Assembly (NCBI GenBank): GCA_002328835.1
Contig: DCWN01000001.1
Coordinates: forward strand, 117,537-169,577
DNA from: Acidobacteria bacterium UBA2161
Lineage (GTDB): Bacteria; Acidobacteriota; Vicinamibacteria; Vicinamibacterales; UBA823
Length of the DNA stretch: 52,041 nucleotides
Direction of reading: 5' to 3'
Shown: one piece after another, positions 8,909-16,652 of the stretch
How the letters are laid out: each line of letters begins with the position of its first letter
Numbering within the stretch: position 1 is the first letter of the stretch
Position numbers and translations under genes: made by a program
Notes under the pieces: model-generated
Database searches by the model: none
Told to the model about the DNA's origin: nothing
What the model saw: only the letters and a program-made list of their open reading frames with translations

Positions 8909-9704
8909 CAGGACCCGGAACCTTGCTAAGACGGTCCTCGAACATGTCACGGTCAAAGAATCGAATTTTCTCGTGTGTCATTTGGCGTATCCGCGATGTC
9001 ACCATGTCCAACTCCGCGTGGTCTCCCACGAGTGTGCCTGTTCGCCTGTACGCCGCATGAGCCAGTAGGTCTGCCGCTTGAAGCCCACCGACGCCATCTT
9101 TTCGCTTGAAGATTAGTTCGCCTAGGCGTGTCTTCAGTTCGTCCCGAGGAACCGCCGTGCTCGCATCCTGGAAGATGCGTAGCGCGTGACCGTTGAACTC
9201 GTTCTGCTGGTCGAATACGAAATTTACCCGCAGCCCAGGCTTCCTAACACAGAGCGCCGCATCAACAACACATTGACTGAAGCCAACGAAATAGGGCTTC
9301 GTGGGGGCTCCAGTCCGCATCCACCGGGGTCGAGCGGAACCCTTCTTCTTCTCAATAGCCCCGCCAGTGAGAAACCGACGTTCCCCCTCCGTCAGACGAA
9401 AGAACGCCTTAACATCTACAACCGCGCCTATCGGTGTCATGAATGCAGCGGTTTGAATGACATCGACCAACCCGAGGAGGTAGTCGCGCGCCCGCTCATC
9501 GCTCCAACCGTTATAGGGCTTGACTCGATGGCCCTTCTTGTCGCGGGCAAAGAATCGCTTTCCGTGAAAATCGACACCGCCAGAAGCGTTAGCCCACCGG
9601 TTCTCAAACAACTGCCAATTGCGTGCGCTAGCCACAAAGCCGACAACAACACAGAACTTCGCTTCATCGTGAATGCCGCTTTCGTCGCAATAAGCTTCCA
9701 GCAT
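8883..9704 (-). CDS. DUF3800 domain protein, IS passenger
   Basis: The 273-residue product has both DUF3800 landmarks: an N-terminal AYCDESG and a C-terminal LQAADLLAHAAYR. These acidic residues are thought to form an RNase H-like metal site; the biological role of the family is not settled, although members are frequent in mobile and defence-associated DNA. I chose ATG 9704 because AAGG lies 8 bp upstream and the domain begins at once; ATG 9740 is the longer alternative. It is encoded inside the IS, convergent with the transposase, so it is cargo of the element. Confidence 0.85.
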   Translation of the reverse strand: MLEAYCDESGIHDEAKFCVVVGFVASARNWQLFENRWANASGGVDFHGKRFFARDKKGHRVKPYNGWSDERARDYLLGLVDVIQTAAFMTPIGAVVDVKAFFRLTEGERRFLTGGAIEKKKGSARPRWMRTGAPTKPYFVGFSQCVVDAALCVRKPGLRVNFVFDQQNEFNGHALRIFQDASTAVPRDELKTRLGELIFKRKDGVGGLQAADLLAHAAYRRTGTLVGDHAELDMVTSRIRQMTHEKIRFFDRDMFEDRLSKVPGPVRRRLMAS

Positions 9705-9809
9705 CGCAACAACCTTGTCCTCGCCCCTTGGGTGAATCATCCAGATCGCCCAGTCGCCAAAACGACCCGGACGATCTATCCGCCAAGGTGCCCCAACAGG
9801 GTAGTGTGA

Positions 9810-9827
9810 GTCAAGTATATTATTGCC
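9810..9827 (-). repeat. IS right terminal inverted repeat
   Basis: GTCAAGTATATTATTGCC, the exact reverse complement of 7665-7682. Confidence 0.92.
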
Positions 9828-9835
9828 ATGTCAAG
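9828..9835. repeat. 8-bp target-site duplication, right copy
   Basis: ATGTCAAG, identical to 7657-7664. Joining the flanks across the element restores a continuous pre-insertion sequence. Confidence 0.92.
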
Positions 9836-9927
9836 CGGATTGTTTTCATGGAGGAGCGCGTCCGGAAACGGACGGCGGGAAGAGCTGCAGGTAGCTCGAA
9901 AACTACCGGGTTCGAGGCGACCCCGGT

Positions 9928-12352
9928 TCAGGCGGTAGCGGCCGGGGTGCCGGCCATGAGCGCCGTGAAGGCGGCCTCCTCACGGACCGGGTCGAAATCG
10001 GGATCGATCTCGGCACGGACCCGCGCGAGGGCCGGGAGCAACTCGATCGCCTTGGCGAGGTACTTGACCGCGGCTTCGGCGTCGCCACGGAGGCCGTGGA
10101 GACTGGCGATGTAGTAGGTCGTCGACCCGTCGTTGACGCCCATGCCGACTCGATCCTTGAAGCCCCGGACGGCCAGCTCGTAGTGCCGATCGGCGCCCTC
10201 GCGGTCGCCCTGGCAGTGATAGGCCGCGCTCAGCTTCTGATGCGCCTCGATCAGCGTCCGGTCGCGCAACGCGTGTCCGGTCGAGTCGAGGAAGCTCAGG
10301 CCCACCTGGAACTGCTCGATCGCCTCGTCGAGTCGATGCTGCCGGTAGTAGACGTAGCCCAGCCGGATGTGCGCCCCGAGAATCTGGAGGCCTTCGCTGC
10401 CCGACAGGGCGCTTTGCTGCAACTCGACCGCCTTGTTGGCGGCGTGCTCCGCTCGCTCGTAGCGTTCGCGGAGCGTATAGAGCAGCGCGAGCTGCAGGTA
10501 GGCATAGCCGCTGTCCGGGGCGAGTGCGACGGTGTGTTCCAGTTCCGTGATTCCTTCGTCGAGCATCCCCTTGCCGAACCAGTAGGCCCGAGCGAGCGCG
10601 GCATGCCCTGAGGCATTCGACGGATCGAGTTCGATCGCCGTCCGCGCCGCCTCCACGGCCCGGTTGTGCTCCTTCCGTCCGATGTGCATCATGCTGATCC
10701 AGTAGTACGCTTCGGACGACTTGGGGTCGAGTTCGAGCGCCTTCTCGAAGGCGTCCTGCGCTTTCTCGAGCAGTTCGGGTACGGCAAGCAGGCACCCTTC
10801 ATTGCTTGAATCCCACCCAGCGCGACCCAGGCCGACGAGTAGTGCGGGTCGTGCTTGATCGCCTTCTCGAACAGCAGCACCGCGCGATCGGCTGACTCGG
10901 GCGTTGCCAGCCGCATCTGAATCTTTCCCTGAGAGAATGCCTCGTACGCTTCGATCGATTCGGTTTCCCGTCTTTCGATGGCGCCGATCTCCGTGTCGCT
11001 GAGTTCGAGCTCCATGTCCTGGCTCAACTCGTAGACGATCTTGTCTTGGAGGTCGAAGATCGCGTCGACTCTGCCGTCAACCTTCACGGTCTTGAGCAGG
11101 CGCCCCGACTCGACCTCGACGAACTCCGCCGTGATCCGGATCGCTTCGCCCAGCCTCTGGAACGCGCCGCTGATGACCCAGGTCGCCCCGACGCGGCGGC
11201 CGATCTCGATCGCGGCGCGATCGTCCAGCCGCTCCCGCTCGCTGGTGCGCAGTGTCTTGAGCGCGTCGAAGACCTGTGCCCGACCGACGACCTCAAGCTT
11301 GGGGACGTTCTTCAGATCCGACGTGACCGTCTCGGCGATTCCCGAGCCGATCCAATCGTCGGCCGGCTCCTGGGTCAGGTTGACGAAGGTCATGACGGCG
11401 ACGCGCCGCGCGGAGGTGCCGGCGGCCGAAGTCGTACTGCCCGAAATCGACGTCGAGCGCGTGGCAAGTCCGGGGTCCAAGGCGGTCGTGCGGTCCGAGT
11501 CGGCCAGACTGCGCTTCACGCCGTGCAGGTCGATGTGGAGTTCCCGGGCCGACTGGTAGCGAAACGCGCGATCCTTCGAGAGTGTCTTGCGGACAATCCC
11601 CTCGAGCAGCGTCGGGATGTCGTAGTTCAAACGGCCCAAGGCCGGCGGTTCCTCGTTCAGGATCTTGTTGACGATGTCCGTCACGGTCGCGCCCTCGAAC
11701 GGGAGGCGGCCCGACAGCAGCTCGTAGAGCACGACACCGAGGGAGAACAGATCCGTCCGGGCATCGAGCGGCTTGCCGAGCGCCTGTTCGGGCGACATGT
11801 AGGAGAACGTGCCGAGAACCGTTCCGGCGACCGTCCTCATCTCCTGGGTCACCGTCGCGGAGGGGTCGCCCTCTTGCTTCGGATGCAGGAACTTCGCCAG
11901 ACCGAAGTCCAGCACCTTGGCCTGACCTCGGCGGTCGAGCATGACGTTGGCGCTCTTGATGTCGCGGTGGATGATCCCCCGCCCGTGCGCTTCGTCGAGC
12001 GCGTCCGAGAGCTGCATTCCGACGGTGACCGCCTGGCGGATCGGCAGCGGGCAGATTCCAGATTCTTGGACAGCACGTCGCCGTCGACGTACTCCATCAC
12101 GATGAAATCGGAGCCGTCCTGCTCACCGATGTCGTAGATGGTGGCGATGTTCGATGACTGCAACGACGAGGCAGCCTGCGCCTCGCGCAGGAACCTGGCT
12201 CGCTGTTCCTGGTCGGTATTGAGCGCTTCGCGAAGCACCTTGATGGCGACGGTGCGGCCGAGCCGATCGTCACGGGCTCGATACACCTCGCCCATGGCGC
12301 CTTCACCCAGGCGTTCGATGATCGAATAGTGAGAAAGGGTCGTACCCTGCAT
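9928..12352 (-). pseudogene. Ser/Thr protein kinase with TolB-like and TPR regions, broken by two frameshifts
   Basis: Reading from 12352, the first frame gives the kinase N-lobe (GEGAMGEVYRARD, VAIKVL, VMEYVDGD) and is lost near 12050. The next frame continues at once with PIRQAVTVGMQLSDALDEAH, HRDIKSANVML, the DFGLAKF motif, then a TolB/FlgO-like segment (VAVMTFVNLTQEPADDWIGSGIAE...) and the first TPRs. Near 10790-10797 the frame shifts again, and a third frame supplies the rest of the TPR array to 9928. Each junction is explained by one missing base, the first in a short G run. Restored, this would be a soluble-looking signalling kinase of about 800 residues of a type common in Acidobacteriota. 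Sequencing error is the alternative to true decay. Confidence 0.85.
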
Positions 12353-12472
12353 GACAGCCTTGGCGCCCGAGCGGCGGACGCAACGGGTTCTTCCTTTCTA
12401 CGACGCCCGCACCGGCATCCGGGGTGCACCCGCGCGAGACGACGTCCGTTGCGAACTGATCACTCGCTGAGA

Positions 12473-14671
12473 TCAGGCGAGGTCGAAGCGATCAAGACTC
12501 ATCACCTTGGCCCACGCCGCCACGAAGTCACGCACAAACGCCGATTGCGAGTCGTCGGATGCATAGACTTCCGCGATGGCTCGGAGCCGGGAGTTCGAAC
12601 CGAAGACCAGGTCGACGGCGGTGCCGGTCCACTTGAGCTCGCCCGTCCCGCGATCGTGCCCCTCGAACAGGTGCGCCGATGAGGAGGACGCCTGCCACGT
12701 CGTATTCATGTCGAGCAGGTTCACGAAGAAATCACTGGTCAACGTTTCGGACCGCGTGGTGAAGGTGCCGAGCCCGGACTGCCCGGCATTCGCATTCAGG
12801 ACGCGCATGCCACCGACGAGGACCGTCATCTCGGGAGCGGTCAGCGTCAGCATGTGCGCCCGGTCGACCAGCAGTTCTTCCGCCGATCTCCGGTGTCCGT
12901 TGCCGAGGTAGTTGCGAAACCCGTCTGCGGTCGGTTCGAGCACGGCGAACGAGTCCACGTCGGTCTGCTCCTGCAACGCATCCGTCCGCCCCGGCGAGAA
13001 GGGCACCCGCACGCCGTGCCCGGCCTTCTTCGCCGCGGCCTCGACGGCTGCGCACCCGCCCAGCACGATCACGTCGGCGAGCGAGACCATCTTCCCGCCG
13101 GACTGCGAACCGTTGAAGGCCTTCTGGATCTCCTCCAGGGTCTGCAGCACCGTTCCCAGCTCAGCCGGTTGGTTGACCGCCCAGTCTTTCTGCGGCGCGA
13201 GGCGGATGCGCGCCCCGTTCGCCCCGCCACGCCTGTCGGTGCCGCGGAACGTCGCCGCCGAAGCCCAGGCGGTCGACACCAGCTGAGACGTGGACAGTCC
13301 AGACGCGAGGATCTTGCTCCTGAGGGCGGCGATGTCTTGCTCGCCGATCAGTTCATGCGTGACGTCGGGGACGGGGTCCTGCCACAACTGCGGCTCCGCC
13401 GGAACCAACGGGCCGAGACACCGGGCGCGGGGACCCATGTCACGGTGTGTCAGCTTGTACCACGCCCTGGCGAAGGCGTCGGCGAACTCCGCCGGGTTCT
13501 CGTGGAAGCGCTTTGAAATCGGCGCATAGATCGGGTCCATCCGCAATGCGAGGTCCGTCGTGAACATGATGGGGGCATGCGTTTTCGACGGATCGTGAGC
13601 ATCCGGCACGGCACCCGAGGCGCCTGGATCGGTCGGAACCCACTGCTGGGCTCCGGCGGGGCTCTTCACCAGGTCCCATTCGTAGCCGAACAGGTTCTCG
13701 AAGTAGTTGTTGTCCCACTTCACCGGCTCGGTGGTCCAGGCGCCCTCCAGCCCGCTGCTGATGGTGTCGCCGGCGTTGCCGCTGCCATAGGCGCTCGTCC
13801 AGCCGAGCCCTTGCTCCGCAAGGCCGGCACCCTCGGGTTCCGGACCGACATGTTCGTCCGGATTGGCAGCACCGTGGGCTTTGCCGAACGTGTGTCCACC
13901 AGCGATGAGCGCAACGGTCTCCTCGTCGTTCATCGCCATTCGACCGAACGTCTCTCGAATATCCCGGCCTGCGGCGACCGCACTCGCCGTGCCATTCGGC
14001 CCCTCCGGATTGACGTAGATGAGGCCCATCTGCACGGCGCCGAGAGGATGCTCGAGGTCCCTGTCGCCGCTGTAGCGCTCGTCTGCAAGCCACTCGGTCT
14101 CGGGCCCCCAGTAGATGTCCTCTTCGGGCCCCCAGACGTCCTCGCGCCCGCCGGCGAAGCCGAGCGTCTTGAATCCCATCGACTCCAGGGCACGGTTGCC
14201 GGCGAAGATCATCAGGTCAGCCCACGAGATCTTCCTGCCGTACTTCTGCTTGATCGGCCAGAGCAACCTGCGCGCCTTGTCGAGGTTCACGTTGTCGGGC
14301 CAACTGTTGAGGGGCGCAAATCGTATGGTGCCCGAGGAGGCGCCGCCACGGCCGTCGCCGATGCGATACGTGCCTGCGCTGTGCCACGCCATCCGAATGA
14401 AGAGCGGTCCATAGTGGCCGTAGTCGGCCGGCCACCAGTCTTGCGACGTCGTCATCAATGCATCGACATCCTTGGCCAGAGCATCCAGGTCGAGCGTCTT
14501 GAACTCCTCGGCGTAATCGAAATCCTGGCCCATCGGATCCGACTGGGGAGAGTTCTGGTGGAGAACGTTCAGGTTCAATTGATTCGGCCACCAGTGCTGG
14601 TTCGATGTGGTCCCAGTTGCGGTGTGTGCGTGTGATCCGCCCAACACCGGGCACTTACTCTCGCTCGTCAT
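12473..14671 (-). CDS. katG: catalase-peroxidase
   Basis: Bifunctional heme enzyme that removes hydrogen peroxide and performs peroxidase reactions; 732 residues, full length with both duplicated halves. The distal site RMAWHSAGTYR, the Tyr of IYVNPEGPNG and the Met of RMAMNDEE give the Trp-Tyr-Met adduct expected for catalase activity, and GGHTFGKAHG carries the proximal His, with YEWDLVKSPAG following. I start at ATG 14671 because GGAGAGA lies a few bases upstream; ATG 14707 is in frame but lacks this. The decayed STAS fragment and the cytochrome c gene lie upstream. No OxyR- or Fur-type site is obvious in the short upstream region. Confidence 0.97.
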   Translation of the reverse strand: MTSESKCPVLGGSHAHTATGTTSNQHWWPNQLNLNVLHQNSPQSDPMGQDFDYAEEFKTLDLDALAKDVDALMTTSQDWWPADYGHYGPLFIRMAWHSAGTYRIGDGRGGASSGTIRFAPLNSWPDNVNLDKARRLLWPIKQKYGRKISWADLMIFAGNRALESMGFKTLGFAGGREDVWGPEEDIYWGPETEWLADERYSGDRDLEHPLGAVQMGLIYVNPEGPNGTASAVAAGRDIRETFGRMAMNDEETVALIAGGHTFGKAHGAANPDEHVGPEPEGAGLAEQGLGWTSAYGSGNAGDTISSGLEGAWTTEPVKWDNNYFENLFGYEWDLVKSPAGAQQWVPTDPGASGAVPDAHDPSKTHAPIMFTTDLALRMDPIYAPISKRFHENPAEFADAFARAWYKLTHRDMGPRARCLGPLVPAEPQLWQDPVPDVTHELIGEQDIAALRSKILASGLSTSQLVSTAWASAATFRGTDRRGGANGARIRLAPQKDWAVNQPAELGTVLQTLEEIQKAFNGSQSGGKMVSLADVIVLGGCAAVEAAAKKAGHGVRVPFSPGRTDALQEQTDVDSFAVLEPTADGFRNYLGNGHRRSAEELLVDRAHMLTLTAPEMTVLVGGMRVLNANAGQSGLGTFTTRSETLTSDFFVNLLDMNTTWQASSSSAHLFEGHDRGTGELKWTGTAVDLVFGSNSRLRAIAEVYASDDSQSAFVRDFVAAWAKVMSLDRFDLA

Positions 14672-14767
14672 GTTCTCTCCAATCGTGTTCTGCAACTCGT
14701 GCTTCAATCTGTTGACGGTCCCATCAGAGCGCGGCGCCTACGGTGACAGGCGCGGCCTCGAATCGCG

Positions 14768-14979
14768 CTGAATCTCGATGCGGTGCCGCTGCTGGATAGC
14801 ACCGGCCTCGGCATGCTGTTCGCCACCCACGTCACGGCAGTCGGCAGGGGAGCGTGCTCGAGCTCACGCTGGTCGCCGCGCGGAACCGCGAGCTGGTCGG
14901 GATTGTCCGGGGCGACGTCTTCTTCGAAGTCTTGTTCCGAAGAGGCCGCCGTCACCAGCGATGCCCAAGCGCTCGCTAG
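14768..14979 (+). pseudogene. decayed STAS-domain (anti-sigma factor antagonist-like) remnant
   Basis: From 14768 one frame reads LNLDAVPLLDSTGLGMLFATHVTAVGR, with the DSTGLG phosphoacceptor motif typical of STAS anti-anti-sigma proteins. At the AGGGGAG run near 14848-14852 the similarity jumps to another frame: SVLELTLVAARNRELVGIVR followed by DVFFEVLF, ending at TAG 14977. This matches the second half of a STAS domain. There is no start codon or N-terminal strand region, so roughly the first third is missing. The last bases overlap the end of the convergent cytochrome gene. It is most likely a dead fragment. Confidence 0.65.
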
Positions 14980-15410
14980 AGGACGCCGTCCTTGAACCTG
15001 TAGCCCCCGCCCTCGATCTCCTCGCGATACTCGGTGTGGCACGAGCGGCAGGTCCCGCCGAGCCGGTCGCGGGCGCCCGCCAGCTGGTCGAACGCCTGGT
15101 TCTCGAGCGCCGAGACGATGTCGGAGGCCGCCTGCTTGGCCTCGCCGGCCGCGGTGATGCCGGCCTCGAGTTCACGCGCCTCGAAGAACGCTTCCACGCG
15201 CTCGAAGATCGCGACGAGATTCTCTGTTCCGCTGGTGACCGCTGCGCCGTCGCGTGCCTCCATCCCCGATCGCACGGCCCCGAAATTCTTGCCGACGTCC
15301 TTCATGGCCGCGTCGAAGCCCTCCGCATTCGCGATCTCATCCGACTGAGCAACGCCGACAACGCCGGCCACGAGCATGCCGACCATTGCCAGCCACGCCT
15401 GCTTCCGCAT
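14976..15410 (-). CDS. periplasmic class II-like cytochrome c (cytochrome c'-type)
   Basis: A 144-residue exported protein with signal peptide (MRKQAWLAMVGMLVAGVVG, cleavage near AQS) and one C-terminal heme-binding motif CRSCH (Cys121, Cys124, His125) followed by TEYRE. A single CXXCH near the C-terminus of an otherwise helical, Ala/Glu-rich protein is the layout of class II cytochromes c. Such proteins bind NO or transfer electrons in the periplasm. AGGAGG lies 6-7 bp upstream of ATG 15410. It is divergent from the metallo-beta-lactamase-fold gene at 15518. Confidence 0.9.
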   Translation of the reverse strand: MRKQAWLAMVGMLVAGVVGVAQSDEIANAEGFDAAMKDVGKNFGAVRSGMEARDGAAVTSGTENLVAIFERVEAFFEARELEAGITAAGEAKQAASDIVSALENQAFDQLAGARDRLGGTCRSCHTEYREEIEGGGYRFKDGVL

Positions 15411-15471
15411 GGATGCCTCCTCGACACGGGTTCCGACTCGTTATTCGCGGCGGATTGCCTTGAAGCGCGCC

Positions 15472-15477
15472 ATTATA
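15472..15477 (-). promoter_or_regulatory. -10 box of the cytochrome c' promoter
   Basis: The minus strand reads TATAAT here, 62 bp upstream of the cytochrome ATG, in the divergent intergenic space. No clear -35 box was found. Confidence 0.45.
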
Positions 15478-15517
15478 CTCTACCGGTCGGCCGCTAATCG
15501 ATTCATAGGAACGAAGC

Positions 15518-16525
15518 ATGTATTTACGCCTGTCTCGCCGTGGTCAATGTCAACCGACACCCCGGGCCGAAGGCCCACGCCAGAGCCACGCGTTGCGGCG
15601 GCGGTGGGTGGCGGGGCGGCTGGCCGCCGCCTGCGCGCTGTTCGTGGCGGTCGGTGGGCTCGAGCCGGTCGCGGCCCAGGCCCCCTTGCCGATCGATGCC
15701 GACCGGACGCAGGTGATCCTCCTCGGGACCGGCTCGCCGTTTCTCGACGCCGCGAAGGTCGGCGCGTCCGTCGCCATCGTGACCGGTGGCGTGGCCTACC
15801 TCGTCGACATCGGGCCCGGCGCGTATCTGCGAACGGTCGAAGCGGCGCAGCGTGGCGTGGACGCACTGGCCTGGCCGACGCGGCTGTTCCTGACCCACCT
15901 GCACAGCGATCACGTGCTCGACTACGCCGATCTGCTCTGGGCGCTCTGGTGGCGCCGTGAGGGGCAGGTGACGGCCTACGGACCGCCCGGGCTCGCGGCC
16001 TTGACGACGGGGCTGCACGGCGCGTTCGCCGAGGATATCCGGATGCGAACCGAGGGCTCGCAGCCGATCGTGACGCGCGGCTATGTGCCCGAGGTGCACG
16101 AGATCGACGGCACGCTCCGGTTCGAGGACGAGCGAGTGCGCGTGATCGGGTTCCCCGTCTGCCACGACAGCCAGGCTGCGTACGGCTACCGGTTCGAGAC
16201 AGCCGACCGGGTCGTGGTCGTGTCGGGCGACACGACGTTCTGCGACAGCGTCGTCGAGCATGCGCGGGGTGCGGACATTCTCGTCCACGAGATCTTTTCG
16301 GAGCGTGGTCTCGCGCGGCGGACCGAGGACTGGCAGGCGTACCATCGCGCCGCGCATAGCTCACCCGCGCAGGTCGCGCGGGTCGCGAACGCGGTTCGGC
16401 CGGGCACGCTGGTGCTCTACCACCAGCTGTACTTCGGGGTGAGCGACGCGGAACTCGTCGAGGAGATCCGCGAAGCGGGCTACGATGGCCCGCTCGTCAG
16501 TGGAAAAGACTTCGACGTGTTTTAA
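15518..16525 (+). CDS. secreted metallo-beta-lactamase-fold hydrolase (RNase Z-like subgroup)
   Basis: A 335-residue MBL-fold metallohydrolase. After an N-terminal basic region and a hydrophobic signal (LAAACALFVAVGG, then VAAQA), the core starts VILLGTGSPF. The metal signature LTHLHSDHVLDY is present, followed by GFPVCHDSQ, VSGDTTFCD and a late YHQLYFG His, which together supply both zinc sites. The sequence resembles the RNase Z/arylsulfatase-like branch, but a signal peptide argues against RNA processing and for an extracytoplasmic esterase or phosphodiesterase. The first 35 residues are unusually long before the signal, so translation might begin later than ATG 15518. Confidence 0.85.
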   Translation: MYLRLSRRGQCQPTPRAEGPRQSHALRRRWVAGRLAAACALFVAVGGLEPVAAQAPLPIDADRTQVILLGTGSPFLDAAKVGASVAIVTGGVAYLVDIGPGAYLRTVEAAQRGVDALAWPTRLFLTHLHSDHVLDYADLLWALWWRREGQVTAYGPPGLAALTTGLHGAFAEDIRMRTEGSQPIVTRGYVPEVHEIDGTLRFEDERVRVIGFPVCHDSQAAYGYRFETADRVVVVSGDTTFCDSVVEHARGADILVHEIFSERGLARRTEDWQAYHRAAHSSPAQVARVANAVRPGTLVLYHQLYFGVSDAELVEEIREAGYDGPLVSGKDFDVF

Positions 16526-16607
16526 GGTGCTGGCTCTGGCGGGTGGCACCGGACCGGGGGCCCCCCGCTGGCGCGGAGGCCAAGGCCGAGGTCTGGCGCG
16601 GGGCGAG

Positions 16608-16630
16608 GGCGCGCCGTGCGCGCCTTGATC
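16608..16630 (-). repeat. interspersed GC-rich repeat, copy 2
   Basis: Reverse complement of this segment matches 5018-5040 at 22 of 23 bases (C/T difference in the middle). It lies in the 127-bp space between the MBL-fold gene and the ADOP permease, which converge, beside another GC-rich palindromic stretch (GGGGGCCCCCC). Confidence 0.55.
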
Positions 16631-16652
16631 CCTCGTCTAGACGGTCTTCGCC

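Larger units (their letters stand above)
7665..9827. mobile_element. complete IS1595-family element with DUF3800 passenger gene
   Basis: A 2163-bp element bounded by perfect 18-bp inverted repeats (7665-7682, 9810-9827) with partial similarity continuing inward for about 15 bp, and by an exact 8-bp direct duplication of target. It carries an ISXO2-like transposase, a 53-codon ORF and, on the other strand, a DUF3800 gene. Base composition and codon use are visibly less GC-biased than in the surrounding genes, consistent with horizontal arrival. Intact ends, an exact duplication and an intact transposase suggest recent insertion. Confidence 0.93.

Noticed and set aside
9836..9927. Possible short gene between the IS and the kinase remnant
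   Set aside because: No frame with a ribosome site or homology; it contains only the old upstream region of the sahR-like operon.
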